Counted from the stretch's first letter, positions 36,594 to 45,864 are shown. The stretch is DNA of 64,000 bases from Erythrobacteraceae bacterium (GCA_947479055.1 CANJYE010000004.1:1-64000); one strand, 5' to 3'. Translations and numbers: made by a program. Notes: a model not told the origin generated them from the letters alone.

Positions 36594-37196
36594 ATGACCG
36601 CCGTAGTGTTCGACGTGGGCCGGGTACTGGTCCAGTGGGACCTGCGCTGCCTGTTCCGCAAGCTGATCGACGATTCGGACCGGTTGGAATGGTTCGTGAC
36701 CCATGTTGTCACTGAACAATGGCATCACCAGCATGACGCAGGCCGCGACCTCGACGAGATGGTGGCGGAACGGATTGCGCTCTATCCCGATAGTGCCGGG
36801 CTGATCCGGGCCTACGCCACCCGCTTTACCGAGACGATACCCGGGCTGGTTCCCGGCACGCCCGAGCTGGTCGAACGGCTGGCTGCGCGCGCAGTGCCGC
36901 TGTTCGCGCTGACCAATTTCGCCGATCGCTTCTGGCAGGAATTCCGCCCGCTCCATCCGTTGTTCGACCATTTCCGCGATATCGTGGTCTCGGGGGTGGA
37001 AAAGGTCGCCAAGCCCGATCCGGCGATCTACCGCATTGCCGAACAGCGCTTCGGCCATCCGCCGCAGGACCTGTTCTTCATCGATGACAATCCCGCCAAT
37101 ATCGCCGCCGCGCAGGCGCGCGGCTGGCAGGGGCATTTGTTCCACGATGCCGCCGCGCTGGAAGCCGAGCTGATCGCGCGCGCGCTTCTTTCCTGA
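36594..37196 (+). CDS. HAD-superfamily hydrolase (haloacid dehalogenase/YihX-like)
   Basis: A 200-residue HAD hydrolase. Motif I is FDVGRVLVQWD, motif II is ALTNFADRF, the motif III Lys is in EKVAKPDPAIY, and motif IV is FIDDNPANI. The DxG form of motif I is common in the YihX-like subgroup, so a phosphatase with broad sugar- or nucleotide-phosphate specificity is likely. ATG 36594 follows a GGAG about 13 bases upstream. It lies 52 bases downstream of rpmJ. Confidence 0.9.
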   Translation: MTAVVFDVGRVLVQWDLRCLFRKLIDDSDRLEWFVTHVVTEQWHHQHDAGRDLDEMVAERIALYPDSAGLIRAYATRFTETIPGLVPGTPELVERLAARAVPLFALTNFADRFWQEFRPLHPLFDHFRDIVVSGVEKVAKPDPAIYRIAEQRFGHPPQDLFFIDDNPANIAAAQARGWQGHLFHDAAALEAELIARALLS

Positions 37197-37349
37197 TTAC
37201 CAAACTGGCGATTGCGCCGACCGGGCAGGCACGGTAGCCCCTCCTTTACAGTCATTCCGGGAGGGGAAGACTCGTGTGATTGCCGACATCATGATCGGCG
37301 TGGCGTGCCGACCAGCGCGGCCCGGTGCGTGGCAACAAGGAGAGCCTGA

Positions 37350-37727
37350 ATGACCCCGATTGAAACCGTCACCCGCTTCCTCGATCGCTGGAATGTCGGC
37401 ATCGATGAAATCCGCGCCGCCCTGCGCGAAAGCCTTGGCACCGATGGGGTGTGGGACAATGTCAACATGTCGGTCACGCGCGGCGCGGAAGAAGCGATGC
37501 CGATGATCGACGCTTTCGTGGAACAGGCCGGCTTCGCGCGCATGCCGGTGGACATGCTGGCCATCTGCGCCGACGGCAACCGGGTGTTCACCGAACGGGT
37601 CGACCGCTTCGTCAACGCCGAAGGGCAGGAATTCCTGGCGCTGAGAGTGATGGGCATCTTCGAAATCGGCGACGACGGCAAGATTCTCGCCTGGCGGGAC
37701 TATTACGACAGCCGCGCAATGGGCTGA
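37350..37727 (+). CDS. limonene-1,2-epoxide hydrolase family protein
   Basis: A 125-residue NTF2-fold protein with ETVTRFLDRWNVGIDEIRAA and WDNVNMSVTRGAEEAM, matching the LEH family. The conserved Arg/Asp set is partly present (VDRFV, WRDYYD near the end). It may hydrolyse an epoxide or only bind a small ligand. AAGGAG lies 8 bases before the ATG. The MFS gene follows on the same strand. Confidence 0.8.
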   Translation: MTPIETVTRFLDRWNVGIDEIRAALRESLGTDGVWDNVNMSVTRGAEEAMPMIDAFVEQAGFARMPVDMLAICADGNRVFTERVDRFVNAEGQEFLALRVMGIFEIGDDGKILAWRDYYDSRAMG

Positions 37728-37775
37728 GGTTCCGGCACCAGGCCGGCCAAAAAGACAGCAAGCGGGAGAGCAGAC

Positions 37776-39023
37776 ATGGGCAGCACCACCGGCACGGCAT
37801 GGAAAATGGCCGGCATCGCATCCGTTCTCCAGAACTGGGGAGTGGTGACTTCGATCGTCGCCTATGGTGCGGCGCTTGCCACGATCGAGCATGATCTTGC
37901 CACGACCCGGGCGATGGCGTCGATCGCCACCAGCCTGCAACTTCTCGCGCTTGGTCTGATGTCTCCTGTTGTTGGTATCCTGCTGCAACGCGTACCCTTG
38001 CGGGTGCTGCTGGTCGCCGGGGTCGCGCTGGGTGCCGCCGGCAGCCTGGTCGTCGCCTTCGCTCCGCATATCTACTGGGTGCTTGCCGCCTATGCCCTGC
38101 TGATCGGGCCCAGTTCCTGCATTCTGGGGCCAGTGACGGTGGCCACTCTGGTCAGCCGCTGGTTCGACAAGGATCGCGGCAAGGCGCTCAGCCTCGCCAA
38201 TGTCCCCATATTCCTGCTGGTCGTCCCGCCCGGCGCGGCCTGGCTGATCGAGGCGGGCGGGCGGCCATTGCTGTTTGGCGTGCTGGCCGCCGGATATCTC
38301 CTGCTGCTGCCGCTGATCGCGATGGTGCGCGAACGGCCGGACGCCGTGGCCGCGCTGGCGGTGGCGGCGGACGATGTCGTGCCCATGCCCCAGCCTTCCG
38401 CAATCCTGACAAATGGCCAGTTGCTGGCGAGATGGCGTTTCTGGGTGCTCAACCTGGGCGTCGGCGTACTCACCGGCTCGGGCGTGGCCTATACCACCCA
38501 TGGCTACCAGATCATCGCCGACAAGGGGATCGACCTCACGCTCGCGGCGTCCGTCCTGTCGGCCTATGGCCTTGGCACGGTGCTGGGCGTGTTCGTGTTC
38601 GGCTGGCTGATCGACCGGATCGGCGCGCTGCCTTCGCTGGTGCTGGGCGGCGGGATTCTCGCCGGCTTGTGGATCGCCTTTGGCCTCGTGCTCCAGCTCC
38701 AGCCGCTCTACCTCATCTCCGGCCTGTTCGGGGCGACGATGGGTTCGGTGGTGGCGATGCATGGCGCGGCGATCACCGAACTGTTCGGGCCGGCCAATGT
38801 CAGCCGGGCGATGGGTCTCGCCTATTTCCTCAAGATCCCGTTCCTGTTCGGCTTCCCCTATCTGCTCGGCAAGCTCCACGACATGCAGCATGATTACGTC
38901 ATGTCTCTGGTGATCACGGCCGTGCTGGTGGCGGTGGCGGCGGCGATGTTCACGATCCTCGCCCTGGCCAGCCGAGGCGGGAAGGATTCAGACTCTCACG
39001 CCCTGGGCGCGACCCTGCGGTAG
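37776..39023 (+). CDS. MFS transporter (oxalate/formate or monocarboxylate-like)
   Basis: A 415-residue, 12-helix major facilitator protein. The N-half has GVVTSIVAYGAALATIEHDL, and LVSRWFDKDRGKALSLAN is the motif-A-like loop of the OFA/monocarboxylate group. The second half repeats the loop as FGWLIDRIGALPSL. It probably moves a small carboxylate or related solute. The substrate is unknown. Its C-terminal codons overlap convergent comM by 28 bases. Confidence 0.9.
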   Translation: MGSTTGTAWKMAGIASVLQNWGVVTSIVAYGAALATIEHDLATTRAMASIATSLQLLALGLMSPVVGILLQRVPLRVLLVAGVALGAAGSLVVAFAPHIYWVLAAYALLIGPSSCILGPVTVATLVSRWFDKDRGKALSLANVPIFLLVVPPGAAWLIEAGGRPLLFGVLAAGYLLLLPLIAMVRERPDAVAALAVAADDVVPMPQPSAILTNGQLLARWRFWVLNLGVGVLTGSGVAYTTHGYQIIADKGIDLTLAASVLSAYGLGTVLGVFVFGWLIDRIGALPSLVLGGGILAGLWIAFGLVLQLQPLYLISGLFGATMGSVVAMHGAAITELFGPANVSRAMGLAYFLKIPFLFGFPYLLGKLHDMQHDYVMSLVITAVLVAVAAAMFTILALASRGGKDSDSHALGATLR

Positions 39024-40510
39024 CTGAGCGCTTCGGCCACGTGGATTCGGCCGATCCCCTCCGCCCCGGCAAGATCGGCGATGGTGCGGGCCACGCGCAG
39101 CATGCGGGTATAGCCGCGCGCGGACAGGTGCATCGCTGCTGCTGCCTGCATCAGCAACTGCCGCCCCGGCTCGTCCGGTGTGGCATGGGCTTCCAACGCG
39201 TCGCCATCGAGTTCGGCATTGCCGCGCATGGTTGTGCCTTCCAGCCGCGCGGTCTGGATCGCGCGGGCCTGCGCCACGCGGGCGGCCACCTGGGCCGATC
39301 CTTCCGTCGGCGGGGGCAGGGCCAGATCGGCGGCGCTGACCGGATCGACTTCGACATGCAGATCGATCCGGTCCAGCAGCGGGCCGGAGACGCGTGACTG
39401 GTAATCGGCGGCGCAGCGCGGCGCGCGCGAACAGGCCAGCGCCGGATCGCCCAGATGGCCGCAGCGGCACGGGTTCATCGCCGCGATCAGCTGGACCCGC
39501 GCCGGGAACGTGACATGGGCATTGGCCCGCGCCACGCTGACTTCGCCGGTTTCCAGCGGCTGGCGCAGCGAATCGAGCACCGGGCGCTGGAATTCGGGCA
39601 ATTCATCCAGAAACAGCACGCCAAGATGCGCAAGGCTCACCTCGCCCGGCCGGACTTTCAGCCCGCCGCCGGTCAGCGCTGCCATCGAGGCCGAATGGTG
39701 AGGCGCGCGGAACGGGCGGGTGCGGCTGATCCGCCCTTCTTCCAGCGTCCCGGCGACCGAGGCGACCATCGAGACTTCCAGCGCCTCGGCCGGGGTCAGT
39801 TCGGGCAGGATGCCGGGCAGGCAGCTGGCCAGCAGGGACTTGCCCGCGCCCGGCGGTCCGATCATCAGCAGATTGTGCCCGCCGGCCGCCGCGATTTCCA
39901 GCGCGCGGCGGGCGGTTTCCTGGCCCTTGACCTGCTTCAGATCCGGCCCCGGCGCGCGCGCCTCGGCCTCGCCCAGCCGGGGCTGGGGCAGGGTCTGCGT
40001 GCCCTTGAGGTGGTTGAGCAGGCTGACGAGGTCGGGCGCGGCGCAGATCGGGATGCCGCTGGCCCAGCGCGCTTCGCCGCCCTGCACCGCCGGGCAGATC
40101 AGCCCCTTGTCCAGCCCGCTGGCGCGGATCGCGGCCAGCAGCACGCCGGGCGAGGCGACGATCCGCCCGTCCAGCGACAATTCGCCCACCGCCACCCAGT
40201 CCTGTAATTGTTCGGCATCGGTCACGCCCATCGCGGCGAGCAGCGCCAGCGCGATCGGCAGATCGTAATGCGAGCCTTCCTTGGGCAGGTCAGCCGGGGA
40301 GAGGTTGATGGTTATCCGCTTGGGCGGCAGTGACAGACCCATGGCCGCCAGCGCGGCCTGCACCCGTTCGCGGCTTTCGCCCACCGCCTTGTCGGGCAGG
40401 CCGACGATGGCGAAGCGCGGCAGGCCCGGCGCGACCTGACACTGCACTTCGACCCCGCGCGCTTCAAGCCCGAGATAGGCCACCGTCGATACCAGTGCGA
40501 CCACGCGCAA
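38996..40510 (-). CDS. comM: YifB/ComM-type Mg-chelatase-like AAA ATPase
   Basis: A 504-residue ComM/YifB protein, a hexameric helicase that promotes branch migration during recombination of transforming DNA in competent bacteria. The N-terminal Lon-like domain has RVVALVSTVAYLGLEARGVE. The AAA module has Walker A GPPGAGKSLLA (near residue 217), FLDELPEFQ as Walker B and sensor AAMNPCRCG. The C-terminus has SARGYTRMLRVARTIADL. Full length and intact. It does not prove natural competence, because the family is widespread. Confidence 0.95.
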   Translation of the reverse strand: MRVVALVSTVAYLGLEARGVEVQCQVAPGLPRFAIVGLPDKAVGESRERVQAALAAMGLSLPPKRITINLSPADLPKEGSHYDLPIALALLAAMGVTDAEQLQDWVAVGELSLDGRIVASPGVLLAAIRASGLDKGLICPAVQGGEARWASGIPICAAPDLVSLLNHLKGTQTLPQPRLGEAEARAPGPDLKQVKGQETARRALEIAAAGGHNLLMIGPPGAGKSLLASCLPGILPELTPAEALEVSMVASVAGTLEEGRISRTRPFRAPHHSASMAALTGGGLKVRPGEVSLAHLGVLFLDELPEFQRPVLDSLRQPLETGEVSVARANAHVTFPARVQLIAAMNPCRCGHLGDPALACSRAPRCAADYQSRVSGPLLDRIDLHVEVDPVSAADLALPPPTEGSAQVAARVAQARAIQTARLEGTTMRGNAELDGDALEAHATPDEPGRQLLMQAAAAMHLSARGYTRMLRVARTIADLAGAEGIGRIHVAEALSYRRVAPRA

Positions 40511-40638
40511 ACCCCCTCAAGCCCCTGTAATGGAGACGATAGCGCAAGGTGCGGCGCTGTCGAGGGGGCGCAGCGTTAGCGTGAAACTAACCGCCTTTGT
40601 TGGGAATCCCGCAGGCCGGATGGCTGCATGCCTGCACC

Positions 40639-41313
40639 ATGCGCAGTTTGCTTGCCATCATGGCCCTGATGCTGACGATGCTGTCCGGCCCTGCATGGGC
40701 TGGCGAAGGGGCGGCGCGGCTCGTTGCCGCACAGTCCCGCACAGACGAAGCCTACGGTCCGTTCCGGGTGATCGACGCTACCCGCGCCGCGCTGGATGGG
40801 GTGACGGACGCCCGCTCACCGGCGCAGTTTGCCGCGATGCTGCGCGACCATCCGGGGCTGGCCCTGCTGGAAATGCGCGACTGCCCGGGCACGGAGGACG
40901 ATCTCGCCAATCTTCGACTTGGCAGGATGATTCGCGCCGCCGGGCTGCAAACCCATGTGCCCGATGGCGGATCAGTCCGCTCCGGCGCGGTCGAGCTGTT
41001 CCTGGCCGGTGTCAGTCGCCGGATCGATGACGGGGCGGAATTCGCCGTCCACGCGTGGTTGGACGAAAGTGGGCTTCAGGCCGGCGACTTTTCTGCTAAT
41101 GCCCCGGAAAACCGCCGATACCTGGCCTTTTACCGCGAAATGGGCATGGCCGAGGACGAGGCGACCGCCTTCTATGCGATGACCAATTCGGTGCCTTTTT
41201 CCGAGGCGCGCTGGCTGAGCGCGCAGGATATGCGCCAGTGGGTGAAGGCCGATCGCTCGCAACAGGCCGCGCCGATGTTGGCCTATCTTGACTTGGGGCC
41301 GCTGCTCCACTAA
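40639..41313 (+). CDS. secreted COG3904-like (ClpP/crotonase-fold) protein
   Basis: A 224-residue protein with a signal peptide (about residues 1-20: LLAIMALMLTML..AWA). The core has SGAVELFLAGVSRRI, EFAVHAWLDESG and FYREMGMAEDEATAFY, which resemble the periplasmic ClpP-fold-like family COG3904. The Ser in the SGAVELF position could be catalytic. ATG 40639 gives a normal signal sequence. The family has no established function. It stands alone between comM and rpmH. Confidence 0.65.
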   Translation: MRSLLAIMALMLTMLSGPAWAGEGAARLVAAQSRTDEAYGPFRVIDATRAALDGVTDARSPAQFAAMLRDHPGLALLEMRDCPGTEDDLANLRLGRMIRAAGLQTHVPDGGSVRSGAVELFLAGVSRRIDDGAEFAVHAWLDESGLQAGDFSANAPENRRYLAFYREMGMAEDEATAFYAMTNSVPFSEARWLSAQDMRQWVKADRSQQAAPMLAYLDLGPLLH

Positions 41314-41360
41314 CCGCCGCGCCCATGCAATGGCTGTCCCCTTCGGGGCTGGCGGCTGTT

Positions 41361-41389
41361 TTGTTGGTGCCGCAGCGGCTGCCAATAAT
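41361..41389 (+). promoter_or_regulatory. predicted sigma70-type promoter of rpmH
   Basis: TTGTTG (41361-41366) and AATAAT (41384-41389) are separated by 17 bases, and the start codon of rpmH is 20 bases downstream. Both boxes are close to consensus, and the position fits strong expression of the ribosomal protein and RNase P genes. Confidence 0.6.
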
Positions 41390-41409
41390 GAATTCTAGAG
41401 GGTTTCAAA

Positions 41410-41544
41410 ATGAAGCGCACTTTCCAGCCCAGCAATCTCGTGCGCGCCCGCCGCCACGGCTTCCGTGCCCGCACGGCCACTGTCGGCGGCCGTGCCGTCC
41501 TGCGCGCCCGCCGCGCTCGTGGCCGCAAGAAGCTGTCCGCCTGA
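41410..41544 (+). CDS. rpmH: 50S ribosomal protein L34
   Basis: A 44-residue protein [20 protein letters not shown]... ending KKLSA, a full L34. AGAGGG lies 8 bases before the ATG. It is the first gene of the run rpmH-rnpA-yidD-yidC-engB. The next gene begins within or just after it. Confidence 0.97.
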   Translation: MKRTFQPSNLVRARRHGFRARTATVGGRAVLRARRARGRKKLSA

Positions 41545-41579
41545 GCGAATCCGCTCGCGAACCCGCAGGGGAGCCGCCG

Positions 41580-41942
41580 CTGGCGGTTCTGACGCGTCGC
41601 TCCGATTTCGTTGCTGCCAACCGGGGCTTGCGCGTGGCAAGGCCCGGTTTCGTGCTGCTGGCCCGCCCCAACGGCGGACAGGGAAAGCGGTTCGGCATCA
41701 CGGTCACCAAGCGGATCGGCAATGCCGTGGTCCGCAACCGGATGAAGCGCCGCTTTCGCGAGCTGCTGCGCGCGGCCCTGCCCCGCGAAGGGCTGGCTGA
41801 CCATGATCACGTGCTGATAGGCCGCGAAGGCGGGGTGGAACGCGATTTCGGCAAGCTGCGGGAAGAACTCTCGCTGGCGCTGGCCCGGGCCGCTGAGGGC
41901 AAGGGCGATCCGCCGCGCAAGCCAAGAGGACCGAGGAAGTGA
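41580..41942 (+). CDS. rnpA: ribonuclease P protein component, apparently CTG-initiated
   Basis: About 120 residues of RnpA with [18 protein letters not shown] and the RNR signature [16 protein letters not shown]. The mature protein usually begins near LTRRSDF. No ATG, GTG or TTG exists in frame between rpmH and this point. AGGGGAG (41567-41573) sits 6 bases before CTG 41580, which would encode the start of [10 protein letters not shown]. An alternative CTG at 41541 overlaps the rpmH stop, but has a poor ribosome site. Starts further upstream (41325, 41388) would lie before rpmH. RnpA processes the 5' leader of tRNAs with the M1 RNA. Confidence 0.85.
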   Translation: MAVLTRRSDFVAANRGLRVARPGFVLLARPNGGQGKRFGITVTKRIGNAVVRNRMKRRFRELLRAALPREGLADHDHVLIGREGGVERDFGKLREELSLALARAAEGKGDPPRKPRGPRK

Positions 41943-42148
41943 AGCGGCTGCTGATCCTCCTCGCCCGCGCCTGGCAGCTTGGCCCCTCGCGCATCCTGCA
42001 GCCGAGTTGCCGCTTCGCTCCGTCGTGCTCGGAATATGCGATAGAGGCCCTGCAGCGGCATGGTGCAATCAAGGGTGGATGGCTGGCGGCGAAGCGTCTA
42101 TTGCGCTGCCACCCGTGGGGGGGGCACGGGTATGATCCGGTGCCCTGA
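41939..42148 (+). CDS. yidD: membrane protein insertion efficiency factor YidD
   Basis: A 69-residue YidD. It carries [14 protein letters not shown] with the conserved Cys pair and [14 protein letters not shown]. The N-terminal amphipathic helix is rich in Leu and Arg. GTG 41939 overlaps the rnpA stop (GTGA). It assists YidC-dependent insertion of inner membrane proteins. Confidence 0.96.
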   Translation: MKRLLILLARAWQLGPSRILQPSCRFAPSCSEYAIEALQRHGAIKGGWLAAKRLLRCHPWGGHGYDPVP

Positions 42149-42203
42149 ACTGCAATCTGGCCGCGCAACAAGCCGATCAGGCGAATCGAATTAAGGATCA
42201 CAA

Positions 42204-43973
42204 GTGAGCAATCAGCGGAACCTGATATTGGCCGTGCTGCTGTCCGGGCTGCTGCTGTTCGGATCGGAATATGCGATCCGGTGGTTCTATCCGAACGCCG
42301 GCAAGCCCGCAGTCACGCAGAAGGCCGATGCGCCCGCAGCCAGTGCCGCCGTCAAGCCCAAGCCGACCCGCGAAGGCGGGCTGACCGATCCGGTCCAGAT
42401 CGCCGAGGAAGCGCGCGATCTCGTCACCGCGCTGAAATCGCCCGGCCGCGTGCCGATCGATGCGCCGGGGCTGGCCGGTTCGGTCAACCCGGTCGGCGCG
42501 GTGATCGACGATCTCACCATTCGCCGCCACCGTGCCCATGTGGAGAAGGACAGCGGCCCGACCCGGCTGTTCTCCCCGGCCGGCACGCCCGCGCAATATT
42601 TCGCCCAGTTCGGCTGGGTGGGTGAAGGGGCGCAATTGCCCGGCCCCGCCACAGTCTGGCAGGTCGAAGGGCAGAAGTTGACCCCGGCCACCCCCCTGAC
42701 GCTGCGCTGGACCAATCTCACCGGCCAGAGCTTCGCGATCCGGCTCGAGATCGACCGGGACTATCTCATTACTGCTACCCAGACGGTGACCAACCGCGGC
42801 CAGACAATGATGGTCGCGCGGCCCTTTGCGCTGATCAACCGGACCGATGCCACCGCCAGCACCGACACCTGGAATGTCCATTCCGGGCCGCTCGGCGCCT
42901 TTGACGGGTCAGTCAATTTCAGCAACAATTACAAGGATGTTGCGGAAGCGGGCAAAGTCGCCCCGACCGGCCGGGTCAACTGGATCGGCTTTACCGACAT
43001 CTACTGGCTGTCCGCGCTGGTGCCGCAGGTGGGGGCTAGCCCCTCGGGCGATTTCCGCGCGGTCGATCCCGGGCATTTCCGCGCCGACCTGATCTACCAG
43101 CCGGTCACGGTCGGTGCCGGCCAGCAGGTCAGCCGCACCACCAGGCTGTTTGCCGGGGCCAAGGAAAGCGCGGTGCTCGATCGCTACGAGGCAAGCGGGA
43201 TCGAGAAATTCGGCCTGTCGATCGACTGGGGCTGGTTCCGCTGGTTCGAACGGCCGATCTTCCTGCTGCTCGACAAGCTGTTCAGCCTGTCCGGCAATTT
43301 CGGCGTGGCGATCATCCTGCTCACACTGATCATCCGTGGTGTGATGTTCCCGATCGCCCAGCGCCAGTTCGCCTCGATGGCGGCGATGCGGGCGATCCAG
43401 CCCAAGCTGAAAGTGCTGCAGGAACGCTACAAGGATGACCGCGCCAAGCTCCAGCAGGAAACCATGGCGCTGTATAAGCAGGAAGGGGTCAATCCGCTGG
43501 CCGGCTGTCTGCCGATCCTGGTGCAGATCCCGATCTTCTTCGCACTTTACAAGACCCTGCTGCTGACGATCGAAATGCGCCACCAGCCCTTCGTGCTGTG
43601 GATCAGGGATCTGTCCGCGCCCGATCCGCTGCATATCCTCAACCTGTTCGGCCTCCTGCCGTTCACCCCGCCCAGCTTCCTCGCGATCGGCGTTCTCGCC
43701 GTGCTGCTGGGGATTACCATGTATCTCCAGTTCAAGCTCAACCCGGCGGCGATGGACCCGGTCCAGCAGCAGGTCTTCGCGATCATGCCGTGGGTGCTGA
43801 TGTTTGTGATGGCACCGTTCGCGGCGGGGCTGCTGATCTACTGGATCACCTCCAACGTGCTGACCATTGCCCAGCAGCAGTTCCTCTACAGCCGCCATCC
43901 TCAGCTCAAGGTGCAGGTCGACAAGGACAAGACCAATCTGGCCAGGAAGAAGGAGCGTGGGGATCAGGCCTGA
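42204..43973 (+). CDS. yidC: membrane protein insertase YidC
   Basis: A 589-residue insertase for inner membrane proteins. One N-terminal helix (about 5-20) is followed by the large periplasmic beta domain (50-340). The C-terminal insertase core (about 355-570) has FGVAIILLTLIIRGVMFPIA with the conserved Arg of the hydrophilic groove, and KEGVNPLAGCLP-like QEGVNPLAGCLPILVQIPIF. AAGGATCACAA precedes GTG 42204. The gene follows yidD by 55 bases in the usual operon. Confidence 0.97.
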   Translation: MSNQRNLILAVLLSGLLLFGSEYAIRWFYPNAGKPAVTQKADAPAASAAVKPKPTREGGLTDPVQIAEEARDLVTALKSPGRVPIDAPGLAGSVNPVGAVIDDLTIRRHRAHVEKDSGPTRLFSPAGTPAQYFAQFGWVGEGAQLPGPATVWQVEGQKLTPATPLTLRWTNLTGQSFAIRLEIDRDYLITATQTVTNRGQTMMVARPFALINRTDATASTDTWNVHSGPLGAFDGSVNFSNNYKDVAEAGKVAPTGRVNWIGFTDIYWLSALVPQVGASPSGDFRAVDPGHFRADLIYQPVTVGAGQQVSRTTRLFAGAKESAVLDRYEASGIEKFGLSIDWGWFRWFERPIFLLLDKLFSLSGNFGVAIILLTLIIRGVMFPIAQRQFASMAAMRAIQPKLKVLQERYKDDRAKLQQETMALYKQEGVNPLAGCLPILVQIPIFFALYKTLLLTIEMRHQPFVLWIRDLSAPDPLHILNLFGLLPFTPPSFLAIGVLAVLLGITMYLQFKLNPAAMDPVQQQVFAIMPWVLMFVMAPFAAGLLIYWITSNVLTIAQQQFLYSRHPQLKVQVDKDKTNLARKKERGDQA

Positions 43974-43992
43974 GGCCTGCCCCGCATCCGCT

Positions 43993-44640
43993 ATGGACGA
44001 CACCCAGCCCGATACGGACCTGACCGAACGCGCCCGCAAGCTCTTTTCCGGGCGGGTGGAGTTCCTGAAGTCTGCCCCTTCCTTGCAGTTCCTGCCCGAT
44101 CCGGTGGTGCCGGAAATCGCCTTCTGCGGCCGTTCCAACGTCGGCAAGAGCTCGCTGCTCAACGCGTTGACCGGGCGCAAGTCGATCGCCCGCACTTCGG
44201 TCACGCCTGGCCGGACGCAGGAGCTGAATTTCTTCGAAGTGGGCGAGCCCACGCTGTTCCGGCTGGTCGACATGCCCGGCTACGGCTTTGCCAAGGCCCC
44301 GCTCCAGGTGGTCGACAAATGGCGCAAGCTGGTGCGCGATTTCCTGCGCGGGCGGGCGGTGCTGAAACGCACGCTTGTGCTGGTCGATGCGCGCCACGGG
44401 GTGAAGGAGGTCGACCGCGAGATGATGACCATGCTGGACGAGGCAGCAGCAGTCTATCGCGTGGTGCTGACCAAGGCCGACAAGATCAAGGCGAGCGAAC
44501 TCGCCGCAGTGCTGGCCGAAACCGAAGCGGAGGCGAGGAAACACCCGGCGGCCTTCCCGGTCGTGCATGTCACCTCGTCGGAAAAGGGCATGGGCATCGC
44601 CGAACTGCGCGCCGCGGTGCTGGCGGACGCGGAGATTTAG
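43993..44640 (+). CDS. engB: ribosome biogenesis GTP-binding protein EngB/YsxC
   Basis: A 215-residue GTPase needed for late 50S subunit assembly. G1 is GRSNVGKSS (46-54), G3 is DMPGYG (near 93), and G4 is TKAD (near 160). RTSVTPGRTQELNFF is the switch I region. ATG 43993 gives the standard N-terminus and starts 20 bases after yidC stops. Nothing unusual is seen. Confidence 0.96.
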   Translation: MDDTQPDTDLTERARKLFSGRVEFLKSAPSLQFLPDPVVPEIAFCGRSNVGKSSLLNALTGRKSIARTSVTPGRTQELNFFEVGEPTLFRLVDMPGYGFAKAPLQVVDKWRKLVRDFLRGRAVLKRTLVLVDARHGVKEVDREMMTMLDEAAAVYRVVLTKADKIKASELAAVLAETEAEARKHPAAFPVVHVTSSEKGMGIAELRAAVLADAEI

Positions 44641-44647
44641 GCCCTCC

Positions 44648-45022
44648 TCACCGCACCTTGACGAACAGCCCCTCGGCCTCGGCGCACAGCACGTCGCCCG
44701 CATACAACTGGCCGCGCACCCTGCATTTGCGGCCTTCGCGCTCGACCGGCTGGACAATCGCGCGCAGCATCTGGCCGATCGGGCTGGGCGCGCGGTAATC
44801 GATGTGCAGGCTGGCGGTGGCCCACCAGTCGCCGGGCGCATGATTGGCGACCGCACCGAGCAGTTCGTCGAAATACATCGAAATCACTCCGCCATGGACC
44901 ACCCCTTCGACGCCACAGAACCGCGCCGGAAAGAAGATGGTGGAGGCATGGCTGCCGTCCCCCTGGGGGGTGAGCGGATAGTCGGGCAGAATGCCGCCGG
45001 GTGGCGTGGCGATGAAGTCCAT
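44648..45022 (-). CDS. PaaI-type hotdog thioesterase
   Basis: A 124-residue hotdog-fold thioesterase. The core VEGVVHGGVISMYFDELLG contains HGG and the catalytic Asp/Glu helix, and ATASLHIDYRAPSPIG is the substrate loop. It hydrolyses acyl-CoA of a small or aromatic acid. ATG 45022 is used because the extended frame has no family content. It converges on engB with 7 bases between the stops. Confidence 0.87.
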   Translation of the reverse strand: MDFIATPPGGILPDYPLTPQGDGSHASTIFFPARFCGVEGVVHGGVISMYFDELLGAVANHAPGDWWATASLHIDYRAPSPIGQMLRAIVQPVEREGRKCRVRGQLYAGDVLCAEAEGLFVKVR

Positions 45023-45192
45023 GGTTGTTCCGATGGGTGGTCTGGCGTCGTGGCGCCTGCCTATAATGCGCGAGTCGGGACGGCAAGCCTGGCGCGTTAC
45101 CGCATCCGCTATTGTCGCGCAGGCCACCCGTTCAGCCTCGACAGCGCCAGCCTGAACGACTAGATCGGCCTTCACGGCAATCAGGGCGTTCC

Positions 45193-45864
45193 ATGAAACT
45201 CATCATCGGCAACAGGAACTACTCCAGCTGGTCGCTGCGCGGCTGGCTGGCGGCCAAGCAATCGGGCCTTTCCTTCGAGGAAATCACGGTCAACATTTCG
45301 GGCGACGACTGGGAAGAGGCCAAGCGCGAGTGGGGCGAGATCGCGCCGTCATCGGGCAAGGTGCCGATCCTGTGGGATGGCGATGCGGTGATCTGGGACA
45401 GTCTCGCCATCGTCGAATATCTCGCCGACAAGGTCGGGCGCGACCGGTTCTGGCCGAAGGAGGATGCCGCGCGCGGGATGGCCCGTTCGATGGTGGCGGA
45501 AATGCACAGCTCCTACCTGCCGCTGCGCCGCCAGATGCCGATGAACGTGCGCAAGCGGTTCACGGGGCTGGACTTCCCCGACGAGGTGCAGGTCAACATC
45601 GTGCGCATCCTCACCCTGTGGGCGGAGGCGCGGGCGCGCTTCGGCAGCGGCGGACCGTTCCTGTTCGGCACCTTCAGCGCCGCCGACATCTTCTATGCCC
45701 CGATCGCCAGCCGCTTTCTCACCTATGGCGTCCGCCTGCCCGGCTTCGCCCAGGCCTATGTCGATGCGCTGTGGGAGCATGAATGGATGCAGGCCTGGGT
45801 TCAGGGCGCCGAGGACGAGGAATGGGTGATCGCGCAATGGGAAGCCCCGCAGGCAACGCCATGA
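45193..45864 (+). CDS. glutathione S-transferase family protein
   Basis: A 223-residue GST. The thioredoxin-like N-domain has GNRNYSSWSLRGWLAAKQSG with the catalytic Ser region, and GKVPILWDGDAVIWDSLAIVEY carries the cis-Pro and the glutathione-binding segment. The C-domain has GTFSAADIFYAPI with the N-capping Asp. The product conjugates glutathione to electrophiles or acts as a reductase. The stop overlaps dapE (ATGA). Confidence 0.93.
   Translation: MKLIIGNRNYSSWSLRGWLAAKQSGLSFEEITVNISGDDWEEAKREWGEIAPSSGKVPILWDGDAVIWDSLAIVEYLADKVGRDRFWPKEDAARGMARSMVAEMHSSYLPLRRQMPMNVRKRFTGLDFPDEVQVNIVRILTLWAEARARFGSGGPFLFGTFSAADIFYAPIASRFLTYGVRLPGFAQAYVDALWEHEWMQAWVQGAEDEEWVIAQWEAPQATP

Noticed and set aside
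37350-37727. Possible ketosteroid isomerase
   Set aside because: The NTF2 fold is shared, but the sequence blocks fit the limonene-epoxide hydrolase family better.
37197-38891. 564-codon open frame on the - strand
   Set aside because: Antisense of the LEH-like and MFS genes; low-complexity His/Gln/Gly/Asp composition.
42909-44273. 454-codon open frame on the - strand
   Set aside because: Antisense to yidC and engB, both of which are certain.
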